64,000 nucleotides of DNA from Bacillota bacterium. Its GTDB lineage: Bacteria > Bacillota > Clostridia > Christensenellales > Aristaeellaceae. Positions 44,294 through 52,883 of this stretch are shown piece after piece. The DNA lies in assembly GCA_963169565.1 (NCBI GenBank), contig CAUJDI010000063.1:45401-109400 (forward strand), given 5' to 3'. How positions within the stretch are numbered: the first letter of the stretch is position 1; each line of letters opens with the position of its first letter. The notes under the pieces were generated by a model. The model did not search any database, was not told the DNA's origin, and saw only the letters and a list, made by a program, of their open reading frames with translations. Position numbers and translations under genes: made by a program.

Positions 44294-45976
44294 TTGCGCC
44301 GAAGCGTACGCAACGGTACCGTCCAGCACCATTCCCGGCAGGTGCGGCGCGCCGCGTTCCTTCCGGACAAGGAGACGCCTGTCCCTATCAATCATCAGGC
44401 ACAGCCGGAACAGGGATCGGACTGGGTTCCTCTATCCCCGGCAGCCTCCGGGCAGGATGATCCATGGGAAATGCCTTTTACGGCGCAGTCTCAGGACTGG
44501 TACTATCAGGAACAGGCGCAGACCGCGCCGGTCAGGACATATCAGGCCGAAGACATACAACAAAGAAGGTTCCCACTCCTCTGGGCGGGGACCGCTGTCG
44601 TTTCCCTGCTTCTGATCCTGTTTTCCCTTTATTCAATCTATACCGCTTACCAGAACTATCCATCCTTCATACGGAAAGCCAAAGCGCTTGGAAGCGGCGT
44701 CTTCTTCGATGGGATCCTCATTGACGGCGTTCCCGTCGGCGGGATGGGCAAAAACCAGGTGCTGTCGATGTTCAGCCAATCGGCGGAGAATAGGGACCCC
44801 CGGCTCAACATCCGGCTGATGATCGATGAAGCAGTTTATACCGTCACGGACAGAGAGATCCCTTTTTCGCGGAATACAGCCTCTGTCGCGGAGGAAGCGT
44901 GGTCCATCGGAAGACAGAACTTTCACGCGGGCCTCGGCTCTTCCCTCACGCCGTTTGAAATACGGTGGCAGCATACCCGCCAGACAGCCAGGGACAAGGC
45001 GTATTTTAAAACACGCGTATCCTACGACCGGGCAGCCGTCGTTTCCCTTTCGCTGAGCATCTGCAGCCAGCTCGCCCGGGATCCCGTGAACGCCGTGATA
45101 CAGGAGTTCAATTTTTCTACAAAGGAGTTCAAGGTCAGCCAGGACATTCAGGGCAGGAGGGTGTCTGAGGTGGACGTCACAAACGCGCTGACGCAAGCAC
45201 TGGACAGCGGCAATTACAGCGCTTCGGTCCTCCTTCACTCAACGCCGATCCTGCCCGCGGTCAGCAGCGTCCAACTCAGGAACAGTTTCACTCAGCTGGC
45301 CTCGTTCAGCACAAAAACCACCTCCGATGAAGACAGGAACAACAACATCGCCCTGGCCGCAAAAGCGATCAGCGGCAGGACGATCATGCCCGGCGAGGTG
45401 TTTTCATTCAATGAGGCAACAGGTAGGCGTACCATCGAAAAAGGCTACCGCGGCGCGCCGGCGATCCTTGGCGGCGTACTGATCGACGACGTAGGCGGTG
45501 GCGTCTGCCAGGTCTCCTCCACGCTGTTCAACACGGCTGCGCTGTCCGGAATGACCATCGTCGCCCGTTCCCCTCATGCCTGGCCGGTGAGTTACCTTGA
45601 CAAAGGGTTTGACGCCGCGGTCAATTGGCCGGACCTTGATTTCAAGTTCAGAAATGACAAGGGCACCCCGGTCTTCCTGATCTCCTATTACAGCAAGCGC
45701 ACTCTGACCGTTGAAATGTACGGCATGCTTGGAGCGCCCGGGGAGAGCATCAGGCTTGAAACACAGCTGATCTCAACCACACAGCCGCCAAGTGAACCGC
45801 TGATGCAGCCCAATCCCAGTCTTCCGCCCAACACGACCAGGGAGCTGAAGCAGGCCCGGACAGGGTACGTGGTCGACACCTACCGCATCTACCTGCAAAA
45901 CGGTGCGGAAATCCGCCGGGAGAAGCTTTTCACGTCGAAATACAACATGGTGCAGCAGGTCATCGAATACAACTGA
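44294..45976 (+). CDS. VanW family membrane protein with PG-binding-4-like domain
   Basis: 560 residues from TTG 44294 (GGAGGTGAG upstream). Cytoplasmic N-terminal tail (about 1-92) rich in Gln, Pro and Asp; one membrane helix (about 93-115); an extracellular region (about 130-330) like the peptidoglycan-binding-4 domain; then the VanW core (about 345-480) with FSFNEATGRRTIEKGY, GGGVCQVSSTLFNTA and AVNWPDLDFKF; and a tail with the GYVVDTYR strand. VanW proteins accompany some vancomycin-resistance clusters but most, like this one, stand alone with an undefined envelope role. Confidence 0.88.
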   Translation: MRRSVRNGTVQHHSRQVRRAAFLPDKETPVPINHQAQPEQGSDWVPLSPAASGQDDPWEMPFTAQSQDWYYQEQAQTAPVRTYQAEDIQQRRFPLLWAGTAVVSLLLILFSLYSIYTAYQNYPSFIRKAKALGSGVFFDGILIDGVPVGGMGKNQVLSMFSQSAENRDPRLNIRLMIDEAVYTVTDREIPFSRNTASVAEEAWSIGRQNFHAGLGSSLTPFEIRWQHTRQTARDKAYFKTRVSYDRAAVVSLSLSICSQLARDPVNAVIQEFNFSTKEFKVSQDIQGRRVSEVDVTNALTQALDSGNYSASVLLHSTPILPAVSSVQLRNSFTQLASFSTKTTSDEDRNNNIALAAKAISGRTIMPGEVFSFNEATGRRTIEKGYRGAPAILGGVLIDDVGGGVCQVSSTLFNTAALSGMTIVARSPHAWPVSYLDKGFDAAVNWPDLDFKFRNDKGTPVFLISYYSKRTLTVEMYGMLGAPGESIRLETQLISTTQPPSEPLMQPNPSLPPNTTRELKQARTGYVVDTYRIYLQNGAEIRREKLFTSKYNMVQQVIEYN

Positions 45977-46007
45977 CACCTTCCGGTACACAGGGAGGCA
46001 GGCAAAC

Positions 46008-46673
46008 ATGCGAAAGGGCGAAAAGAGGCGGCAGGAGATTCTTGACGTTGCCGAGAACCTGTTCTTTACACATGGGTATGAGGAAACCACCGTTCAGGAT
46101 ATCCTGGATGCCCTGAATGGCAGCAAGGGCAGTTTCTACCACCATTTTGGCACGAAGTTTGACTTGATGAGGGACATCGCTTCACGTCACGCGGTGATCA
46201 GCCGCTGTCAGTATTTTTTGAACAAGAGCAGAAACCCGCCTGAAGACTTTCAGCTGCTGCTGCGTCACGCAGGCTTGCTCAGAAAAGAGGAAACAGGGCT
46301 ATTGAGGAATCTCAGATCCCTGATAGTAAGGCAGGAAGGCCCCGTACTGCTGGACGCCATGAAAAAAGCAGCAGCAAGAGAGTTTTATCCGGAGTTCTCT
46401 GAAGTGATGAATGAACTGAAGAAACTGGACCTTGCCAGTTTTCCGGGCGAGCATGCCCTTCGCGTATCGTTCTATTCGCTTATTGGCGGCTGTGCCCTGA
46501 TCCTTGAGGAAACGGCTGCCCTGCGAAAGGATGAAGCCGTTGCCAGAGGCATCCTGCTTCTTCGGGCCATGCGTGCGCAGATGGAGGCGACCCTCGGCCT
46601 GCGCGCCGGAAGCGCGGTCATCGCGGAAACGGACGATCTTGCGGAGATCCTGTCGTCCCTTTCAACGCGTTAA
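46008..46673 (+). CDS. TetR/AcrR family transcriptional regulator
   Basis: 221 residues. Helix-turn-helix near 10-55: RQEILDVAENLFFTHGYEETTVQDILDA then GSFYHHFGTK. The C-terminal ligand domain is unlike any I can name. AGGGAGGCAGGCAAAC precedes ATG 46008, 31 nt after the VanW gene, so it may be on the same transcript. Target unknown; candidates are its neighbours. Confidence 0.88.
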   Translation: MRKGEKRRQEILDVAENLFFTHGYEETTVQDILDALNGSKGSFYHHFGTKFDLMRDIASRHAVISRCQYFLNKSRNPPEDFQLLLRHAGLLRKEETGLLRNLRSLIVRQEGPVLLDAMKKAAAREFYPEFSEVMNELKKLDLASFPGEHALRVSFYSLIGGCALILEETAALRKDEAVARGILLLRAMRAQMEATLGLRAGSAVIAETDDLAEILSSLSTR

Positions 46674-46693
46674 GGCGCTTCAGGCGGCATTGC

Positions 46694-46722
46694 TTGCCAG
46701 CGATAGTCACTGCATGTATAAT
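46694..46722 (+). promoter_or_regulatory. Sigma-A-type promoter for the exported PG-binding hydrolase gene
   Basis: TTGCCA (46694-46699), 17-nt spacer, consensus TATAAT (46717-46722). Predicted start near 46729. Confidence 0.75.
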
Positions 46723-46748
46723 CAAAAAATCGCGTAATTTGGGGGAGA

Positions 46749-47660
46749 ATGATGCTCAAGCGCCTGGTTCTGATGTTGTTTGTCCCGCTGCTGCTGATCG
46801 CATCGGCAGCCGGAGAAAGCATTCAGGATTTGGACGTCATCCCTCCAAAATACCCGGTTCCCGATGACGTCGTTTTGATCCTTGACATCGCGGCCGGAGA
46901 GCTTGGGGTGACGGAGGATGCATCCGGGCGAACCAAGTACGGAGAGTGGTATGGGGATCCGCAGGCGGAATGGTGCGCGGAGTTTCTTTGCTGGTGTGTC
47001 GACAGGGCGGAGAAAGAGCTGGACGTTGGCCTGCTGAACATCAGGTACCCTCTTTACGGCGCGACCAACGTCGGGCGCGACTGGTTCCTCAGGCAGGGCA
47101 GGTACATTGCCCGGACAGGATTCGTCACAGGCTGGGGAAGTCAGTGGTATGCAGGAGAAGTCACCCAGATGGAGAAGAACAGCTATATCCCTCAGCCCGG
47201 TGACTGGGTCTTCTTCTCCTACACGCGCAGCGGAGATACGACCCACGCGGCGGTTGTGGAGGCTTCGCTTCAGGACGGCAGCGGAAAGGTCTACATTCAG
47301 GTCATTGAAGGAAACAATCCGGACAGGGTGCAGCGGGTGCTGTACAGGCTTGATGACTGGCGGATCCAGGGCTACGGCACCGTTCATGAGCTTGCCGATA
47401 TCGTGCTGCGGGGCGGAGCCAGGAGCAAAAAGGTCACAGACCTTCAAAACCATCTGATCATCCTCGGCCTGCTCAGTCCCGGCGCGCAGAACGGAGTATA
47501 TGATCGCAGCACGCAGGAAGCCGTCAGGGCCTTTCAGTCCCTGAACGGGTTGACCCAGACCGGTATTGCAAACCAGCAGACACAGATCGTCCTTGCCGAA
47601 AAGTCGTATCAATGGATCATGGAACACACCGAGTTCTGGACGGTAGACGGCGCAATATAG
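46749..47660 (+). CDS. Exported CHAP-like amidase/peptidase with PG-binding domain
   Basis: 303 residues. Signal peptide (1-22, LLLIASAAG), then a papain-like CHAP domain (about 40-200) with AEWCAEFLCWCVDRA (catalytic Cys) and TTHAAVVEA (catalytic His), and a C-terminal peptidoglycan-binding-1 repeat (about 225-290, VTDLQNHLIILGLL...TQEAVRAFQSLNGL). Likely cleaves peptidoglycan peptides. GGGGGAGA precedes two overlapping ATGs. 16 nt before the GuaA-like gene. Confidence 0.86.
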   Translation: MMLKRLVLMLFVPLLLIASAAGESIQDLDVIPPKYPVPDDVVLILDIAAGELGVTEDASGRTKYGEWYGDPQAEWCAEFLCWCVDRAEKELDVGLLNIRYPLYGATNVGRDWFLRQGRYIARTGFVTGWGSQWYAGEVTQMEKNSYIPQPGDWVFFSYTRSGDTTHAAVVEASLQDGSGKVYIQVIEGNNPDRVQRVLYRLDDWRIQGYGTVHELADIVLRGGARSKKVTDLQNHLIILGLLSPGAQNGVYDRSTQEAVRAFQSLNGLTQTGIANQQTQIVLAEKSYQWIMEHTEFWTVDGAI

Positions 47661-47676
47661 ACGGAAGGAAGCCAAC

Positions 47677-49146
47677 ATGCGGGATCAGATACTGATACTC
47701 AACTTCAACAGCATATATGCCGCGGCCATCGCCATGCGGCTTCGCGCGGAGAAAATCAGCTGCAGGATCGTTCCCGGTGACATCCCTGTCGAAGACGTCA
47801 TCAACGAGGAAGCACTTGGCATGGTTCTGGCAGGCGGATTGACCGGAGAACTGCCCGGCATGCTTGACGGACAGCTGCTCAGGACAGGGATGCCGGTGCT
47901 TGCCCTTGGTGATACAGCCGCGGCGGTCATTGCCCTGCTCGGAGGGTCCGTCGGTGAAAGATACGCGATCAACATGGTGGACACCATCAGGCTGAATCCT
48001 TCCAGGATCACAGGGGATCTGGAGCAGTCTGAACGCATGCTGGGATACGTCTACTCCCTCGGCCTGACGGATGATCTGGCCCCGCTGGCGCAAAACGATG
48101 ACGATCTGATCCTGGGCGTCATGCACAGGACGCTTGACATCTATGCACTGCAAACGCAACTTGAGCCAAACGATCCTGACATGATGGGGATCCTGCTCCG
48201 TTTCTCCCAGGATGTCTGCGGCTGCACCAAGTGGTGGAGCGAAGACGCCTTCATCTCGATGGCAAAAGCATCACTCAGCGAAGCCGCGGGAGAAGGAAAT
48301 GCCGTATGTTTGATGAGCGGGGGACTTAACAGCGGCGTGTCTGCCCTGATCGCGCACCGCGCGCTGGGCGACAGGCTCCAGTGCGTCTTTGTCGATACCG
48401 GGCTCCTGCGTGAAAACGAGGCGGACAATTTTATCGCGTATTATCGGAATGCCGGGCTCAACCTGAAAGTCCTCCGTTCCGGCCAGCGCTTTCTGGATGC
48501 GCTGAAGGGGGTCACGGAGCAGGATGAGAAACGAAAGGCGATCGCTGATATCCTGCTGTCGGAACTGAAAAATACGCTCCTTGAGCTCCCGTTTGACCTT
48601 GTGATAGAATCCTATTCCGGCTCAGCCGTGATCAGCTCTCAGGAGTCCTCCTCAGGCACGCCGCGCATGAAGACGGGAAAACCATCTATCGCGCCGCTGA
48701 GCGAGCTGTTCAAGGATGAGATCCGCCTGGTCGGCGAGGCGCTGGGGATGCCACAGGAGCTGACAAAAATGCAGCCCTTCCCGTGGACGGGCCTGGCGCT
48801 TCGTATCATGGGGGAGTGCACGCAGGAAAAACTGAACATCCTGCGCCGTGCGGACGCGGAGTTCAGCGAGGAGATCCGTCTCGCCGGGCTGAGCAGAAAG
48901 CTCTGGAAGTATTTTGCGATGCTGTACCAAGCCCCATACAATGACGAAACGGACACAATGGTCATCGCGCTCCGCGCCGTCAGCGCCAATCATCAGGGAA
49001 GCGGCGTACGGGCAATCCCTGCGCGTCTGCCCTATGATTTGCTGGAGAGGTACACGCAGCACGTCATGTCTGCCAACCCGCTGATCGGGAAAGTCGTCTA
49101 TGACCTGACCCCGGGAAGCAGCCTGCAGCAAGCCGAATGGCAGTGA
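47677..49146 (+). CDS. GMP-synthase-like protein with degenerate active sites
   Basis: 489 residues aligning along the whole of GuaA: glutaminase-like region (about 1-190), ATP-pyrophosphatase (about 195-390) and dimerisation domain (about 390-489). Similar stretches: CVFVDTGLLRENEAD, LFKDEIRLVGEALGMPQE, IPARLPYDLLER, GKVVYDLTPG. But the nucleophile region reads PVLALGDTAAAV (Gly or Asp where G-I-C-Y-G is expected), the QFHPE motif is missing (residues about 169-174), the P-loop is SGGLNSG instead of SGGVDSS, and the C-terminal IEWE is AEWQ. Not expected to make GMP by the standard mechanism. AAGGAAGCCAAC precedes the ATG. Confidence 0.8.
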   Translation: MRDQILILNFNSIYAAAIAMRLRAEKISCRIVPGDIPVEDVINEEALGMVLAGGLTGELPGMLDGQLLRTGMPVLALGDTAAAVIALLGGSVGERYAINMVDTIRLNPSRITGDLEQSERMLGYVYSLGLTDDLAPLAQNDDDLILGVMHRTLDIYALQTQLEPNDPDMMGILLRFSQDVCGCTKWWSEDAFISMAKASLSEAAGEGNAVCLMSGGLNSGVSALIAHRALGDRLQCVFVDTGLLRENEADNFIAYYRNAGLNLKVLRSGQRFLDALKGVTEQDEKRKAIADILLSELKNTLLELPFDLVIESYSGSAVISSQESSSGTPRMKTGKPSIAPLSELFKDEIRLVGEALGMPQELTKMQPFPWTGLALRIMGECTQEKLNILRRADAEFSEEIRLAGLSRKLWKYFAMLYQAPYNDETDTMVIALRAVSANHQGSGVRAIPARLPYDLLERYTQHVMSANPLIGKVVYDLTPGSSLQQAEWQ

Positions 49147-49183
49147 CAGGCTAAGGGATATGAGTGAAGGACGAGGAGCATCT

Positions 49184-49990
49184 ATGCGCTTATCACACCC
49201 CGGCGCCCCTTTTCAAGGGATCCCGCCTGAAGACGTTTTTTTTGCCGCCAATGACCAGTACGTCCAGCTCGGCATCGGATACGTCATCCTGAATATGCAG
49301 GAGGAGATGTATCCGGAGCGTCCGCTCCAGCTCTTTATCGACATCCAGTCGCAGATATCCGCGCGCCATCTCCTCCTGGGCGCCGTCCTTGGCCGCTCGG
49401 AACAGCTCCGCGCGCAGTATCCACAATTGAAGGGCCGTATCTATACTGAGATTTCTCCTGCGCAGTTTGACCTGACGACCTTCTATACCATGAACGGATT
49501 TGTGATGAACGATGCGCGGGAAGAACACATCTTCCCTCTGCCCTCCGGTCCGGCGCAGCCGCCGATGGGCTGTGAGTTCGCTTCCGTGCCGCTGCAGACC
49601 GTCCAGGATCAGATGGCATTCCTCGCAAGGCTGAACCGTCACCGGCTTTCACCGATTTTACATGACTACCTCACCGTGCAAATGCAGCAGCCCTACTTCC
49701 TTGCGCTTGGCTTTTACCGGGCGGGCCATCCTGTCGCGGAGCTGCTGATGACAGGCGCAAGCAGCGATACCTCGGCGCTCGTCATGCTCTATGTTCAGCG
49801 GGATATGCGCGGCAAGGGCGTTGGAAAATCGCTCCTGCAGGCCGCGTCAGAACTGCTGCGCCAGCGGGGCGTCCGCTCTGCGCTGACCCAGGTGTTCAGC
49901 GCGAACGCACCCCAAATGGGGCTGATGCGTTCATTGGGCTCCAGCAGGCGCAGAATCATCAACACACTGCCGCATATCGATTTCGGTTGA
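49184..49990 (+). CDS. GNAT family N-acetyltransferase
   Basis: 268 residues. A first half (about 1-130) looks like a diverged GNAT-like repeat (LGAVLGRSEQLRAQYPQLKGRIYTEI); the second half (about 140-268) has the acetyl-CoA loop VQRDMRGKGVGKSLLQAA. ATG 49184 follows GAGGAGCATCT; a Met eight codons upstream lacks an SD. Acceptor unknown. Confidence 0.8.
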   Translation: MRLSHPGAPFQGIPPEDVFFAANDQYVQLGIGYVILNMQEEMYPERPLQLFIDIQSQISARHLLLGAVLGRSEQLRAQYPQLKGRIYTEISPAQFDLTTFYTMNGFVMNDAREEHIFPLPSGPAQPPMGCEFASVPLQTVQDQMAFLARLNRHRLSPILHDYLTVQMQQPYFLALGFYRAGHPVAELLMTGASSDTSALVMLYVQRDMRGKGVGKSLLQAASELLRQRGVRSALTQVFSANAPQMGLMRSLGSSRRRIINTLPHIDFG

Positions 49991-50122
49991 GCGGTTTCGT
50001 ACTGCCTGTCCCTTCCCGTACCGGGCGGCTGCTTGATGGCGTCCTTCCCCTGTTCCAAGATGTGGTAAAATGAAATGCGGTATGTCGACCTGCCGGGCCA
50101 GGTCTTGATTCGGAGGCTGCGT

Positions 50123-50581
50123 GTGGATAAATGGGATCACCGGTTTATGGAAATGGCGCATTTGGTTTCGACATGGAGCAGCTGCATCAACGAAGGCCGT
50201 TCCATTGGAGCGGTCATTGTCAGGGACAAGCGTGTGATGACCACCGGATACAACGGCGCGGCCGCCGGCACGAAAACCTGTAAGGAACGGGGCTTCTGCC
50301 TTCGCCGGAAGCTCAACATCCCCTCGGGCACGCATGCTGAAACCTGCTACGCCATCCACGCTGAGCAGAATGCCGTGATCCAGGCCGCGAAGCTGGGCAT
50401 CTCCATCGACGGAGGCACTGTATACTGCACCCATCAGCCCTGCTCCGTCTGCGCGAAGATCCTGGTCAACGCAGGCATCAGGCGCATCGTTTATGAGCAG
50501 GGATATCCGGATGCCTTTGCGCTTGAAGTGCTGGGCGAAGCGGGGGTTTCACTGGAACGATATGACAGGGAAGCTGTATGA
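50123..50581 (+). CDS. dCMP deaminase / ComEB-like cytidine deaminase
   Basis: Zinc enzyme, 152 residues with GTG 50123 (GGAGG, 6-nt spacing). Motifs: WDHRFMEMAHLVSTWSSC, SIGAVIVRDKRVMTTGYNGAAAG, HAEQNAVIQAA (zinc His, catalytic Glu) and THQPCSVCAKILVNAGI (zinc Cys pair). Supplies dUMP for thymidylate synthesis. First gene of an operon with ATGA overlaps into the LCP gene and on to nth. Confidence 0.93.
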   Translation: MDKWDHRFMEMAHLVSTWSSCINEGRSIGAVIVRDKRVMTTGYNGAAAGTKTCKERGFCLRRKLNIPSGTHAETCYAIHAEQNAVIQAAKLGISIDGGTVYCTHQPCSVCAKILVNAGIRRIVYEQGYPDAFALEVLGEAGVSLERYDREAV

Positions 50582-51642
50582 AACGACTCTTTACAATCCT
50601 CGCATCGCTTTTCATCCTCCTGTCGGCACTCCCGGTCCAGGCAAGCAGCGGGAACGACCGCGAATACCTTCTTGAACACATTTCAGTCCTTCAGAACGAA
50701 GAGATCCCCAGAACCCCTGAAGGGGTCCACCATTATCTGCTTGTCAGCATGGACAAGTGGCAGCACAATCCGGAAAACCCCGGTTACAATGACGGCATCG
50801 TCCTTCTGACCCTGGATGAGCTGTCAGGCAGGGTCATCGTCACATCCTTCATCAGGGATATGCTGGTCATCCGTCCCGACGGCAATCCAGGTCGGATCAA
50901 CCGCATCGTCAGACGTTACGGCATCCAGGCTCTCCTTGACACGATCAACCGCCATTTCGGTCTTCAGGTCGACAAGTATATCCTGATGGACTGGCGTCAT
51001 ATCATGGAGATCGTTGACGCGGCGGGCGGCGTTGACGTGCATCTGACATCGGATGAGATCCACTACCTGAAGAACTGGGCAGTTCCGGTCGGCAGCACGG
51101 AACCTGTATTGAACAAACCCGGCGAATACCACCTCAATGGTTTCGCGGCGGTGATTTATATGCGCATCAGGAGGTACAGGGCGTCCAACGACCTGGACAC
51201 CAATGATTTCGGGAGAACGTTCAGGGTGCGCAACGTCCTCAGCAGCATGGCGAGCAATCTTGGCGATTCGCTTGATGTCAACAAGGCACAGGATCTGCTC
51301 AGCAGGATCCTGACCATCCTGGACCAGCCTTTCGATAAAAGCTACACGTATGAAGGGATCCGCAACAACAATATTTTCACAGTCGGCTCAGTCCCGAAGG
51401 ACTCCTCAAGAAGGCGCTATGATACCAACATCACCATGCTGGATTTCATCGAAGCACTTCAAACCGCGTTCATGCTGCGCCACAGCGAGGTCGAGCAGTG
51501 CAGGCTGCCGTTTGACGGAACGGTCAGGCCCTATGAATATGGCGGCGCCGGGCAGCTGATGGATTTTGAAAAAAACCGGAAATTGCTGCATGAGTTCATG
51601 TTCCCGGAGATCTTCATCGTGTCAGAAGAACCCAGTCGATGA
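50578..51642 (+). CDS. LytR-CpsA-Psr (LCP) family protein
   Basis: 354 residues. Signal peptide (1-22, LSALPVQA) without a retained anchor, then the LCP domain (about 50-240) with VHHYLLVSMD, TSFIRDMLVIRP, RINRIVRRYGIQALLDTINRHFGLQVDKYILMD-type core and GGVDVHL, plus YMRIRRYRASNDLDTNDFGRTFRVRNVL carrying the Asp/Arg cluster. LCP enzymes attach teichoic acids or other glycopolymers to peptidoglycan. The lack of a lasting anchor is unusual for the family. Confidence 0.87.
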   Translation: MKRLFTILASLFILLSALPVQASSGNDREYLLEHISVLQNEEIPRTPEGVHHYLLVSMDKWQHNPENPGYNDGIVLLTLDELSGRVIVTSFIRDMLVIRPDGNPGRINRIVRRYGIQALLDTINRHFGLQVDKYILMDWRHIMEIVDAAGGVDVHLTSDEIHYLKNWAVPVGSTEPVLNKPGEYHLNGFAAVIYMRIRRYRASNDLDTNDFGRTFRVRNVLSSMASNLGDSLDVNKAQDLLSRILTILDQPFDKSYTYEGIRNNNIFTVGSVPKDSSRRRYDTNITMLDFIEALQTAFMLRHSEVEQCRLPFDGTVRPYEYGGAGQLMDFEKNRKLLHEFMFPEIFIVSEEPSR

Positions 51643-52214
51643 AGATTCCAGACCACGCCGCATATACGGCAGACAATGGAGCGCCATCGATGACAAGCGC
51701 CGCATCAAAGGCAGGGGGCATCCTTAAGAAACTGGTCATTCTTTCCCTGCTGACCGCGATATCCATCATCCTTGAACGGCTGCTGGGATATAACGACAAG
51801 CTGATCAGCGTTTCCTTCTCATATCTGCCCGTCGCGCTCGCCGGTATGCTGTTCGGCCCCATTCCCGGCGCCATCGTCTGCGCAGGGGCGGATTTTCTGG
51901 GAGCGCTTCTTTTCCCTGTCGGTCCGCTTGACCTGCGGTTCACGCTGATCGCAGCCGTCAAAGGCGGACTGTACGGCCTGCTGCTTCATCAAGCGAAGCC
52001 ATCCAGGGCCCATGCGATCATCGCGCAGGTCCTGGTGACGCTGATCGCCCACCTGACGCTGAACACCCTGGTGATATCGACCATCGTCGGGAAAGGCTTT
52101 TTTGCCCTGCTCCCGCTGAGGCTTGTCAAAAACGTCCTGTTCTTCCCGGTGGAGCTGATCACGCTGATGAAGATCATTGAATACAAAACGAGCTTTGAAC
52201 GACTGGCAAGATGA
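51639..52214 (+). CDS. ECF transporter S component, FolT-like
   Basis: 191 residues, about five to six helices: LVILSLLTAISIILERLLGY, VSFSYLPVALAGMLFGPIPGAIVCAGADFLGALLFP, FTLIAAVKGGLYG. The pattern fits the folate S component FolT; substrate is inference. The first 25 residues before the helices are polar and may not all be translated: a second ATG lies at 51690. Starts in an ATGA overlap with the LCP gene; no folate-type riboswitch is present. Confidence 0.83.
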   Translation: MKIPDHAAYTADNGAPSMTSAASKAGGILKKLVILSLLTAISIILERLLGYNDKLISVSFSYLPVALAGMLFGPIPGAIVCAGADFLGALLFPVGPLDLRFTLIAAVKGGLYGLLLHQAKPSRAHAIIAQVLVTLIAHLTLNTLVISTIVGKGFFALLPLRLVKNVLFFPVELITLMKIIEYKTSFERLAR

Positions 52215-52858
52215 ACAGCAAGCAAAAAAACCTGCAGATCCTTCAAACGCTTGAAGTCATGTACCCAGACGCCGGTCCTGAACTGCATTTTACCAACCCC
52301 TTTGAAACGCTGGTCGCGACGATGCTGTCCGCCCAGTCCACAGACGTTCAGGTCAACAAGGTGACGCCCGCCCTGTTCCGGGATTTCCCGACGGCGCATG
52401 CCATGGCGGCCGCTGCGCCTGAAGCGGTTTTCCCCTATGTGCGTTCCTGCGGCTTTAAGTCAAAGGCCGTCAACATCGTTCTGGCCGCCAGGGACATCGT
52501 TCAGCGGTTTGACGGAAAAGTGCCCGGTACGCTGGAGGAGCTGACCAGCCTGAAGGGCGTGGGCCGCAAGACCGCAAACGTCGTCCTCGCCAATGCCTTC
52601 GGCATCCCGGCCATGGCGGTGGATACGCATGTCTTCAGGGTTTCCAACCGTTTGGGCCTGGCGGAGGCAAAAACGGCTGAAACAGCCGAGCAGCAGCTGA
52701 TGAAGAGCATCCCGGAAAACCTGTGGATCAAGGCCCATCACTTGCTGATCTTTCATGGAAGGCGGATCTGCAGGGCGCAGCGTCCGGCCTGCCTCGGATG
52801 TGCCTTGCTGCGCCTGTGCGCCAATCCGCAGACCAACGGTCCGGACATCAACAAATAA
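52211..52858 (+). CDS. nth: Endonuclease III
   Basis: Base-excision glycosylase/AP lyase for oxidised pyrimidines. 215 residues: HhH motif LTSLKGVGRKTANVVLANAFG with catalytic Lys, AVDTHVFRVSNRLGL with catalytic Asp, and the C-x6-C-x2-C-x5-C iron-sulphur loop at the C-terminus. Starts in an ATGA overlap with the ECF gene. Confidence 0.97.
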   Translation: MNSKQKNLQILQTLEVMYPDAGPELHFTNPFETLVATMLSAQSTDVQVNKVTPALFRDFPTAHAMAAAAPEAVFPYVRSCGFKSKAVNIVLAARDIVQRFDGKVPGTLEELTSLKGVGRKTANVVLANAFGIPAMAVDTHVFRVSNRLGLAEAKTAETAEQQLMKSIPENLWIKAHHLLIFHGRRICRAQRPACLGCALLRLCANPQTNGPDINK

Positions 52859-52883
52859 CTAGAATCAGGGGCTGAACCAATCG

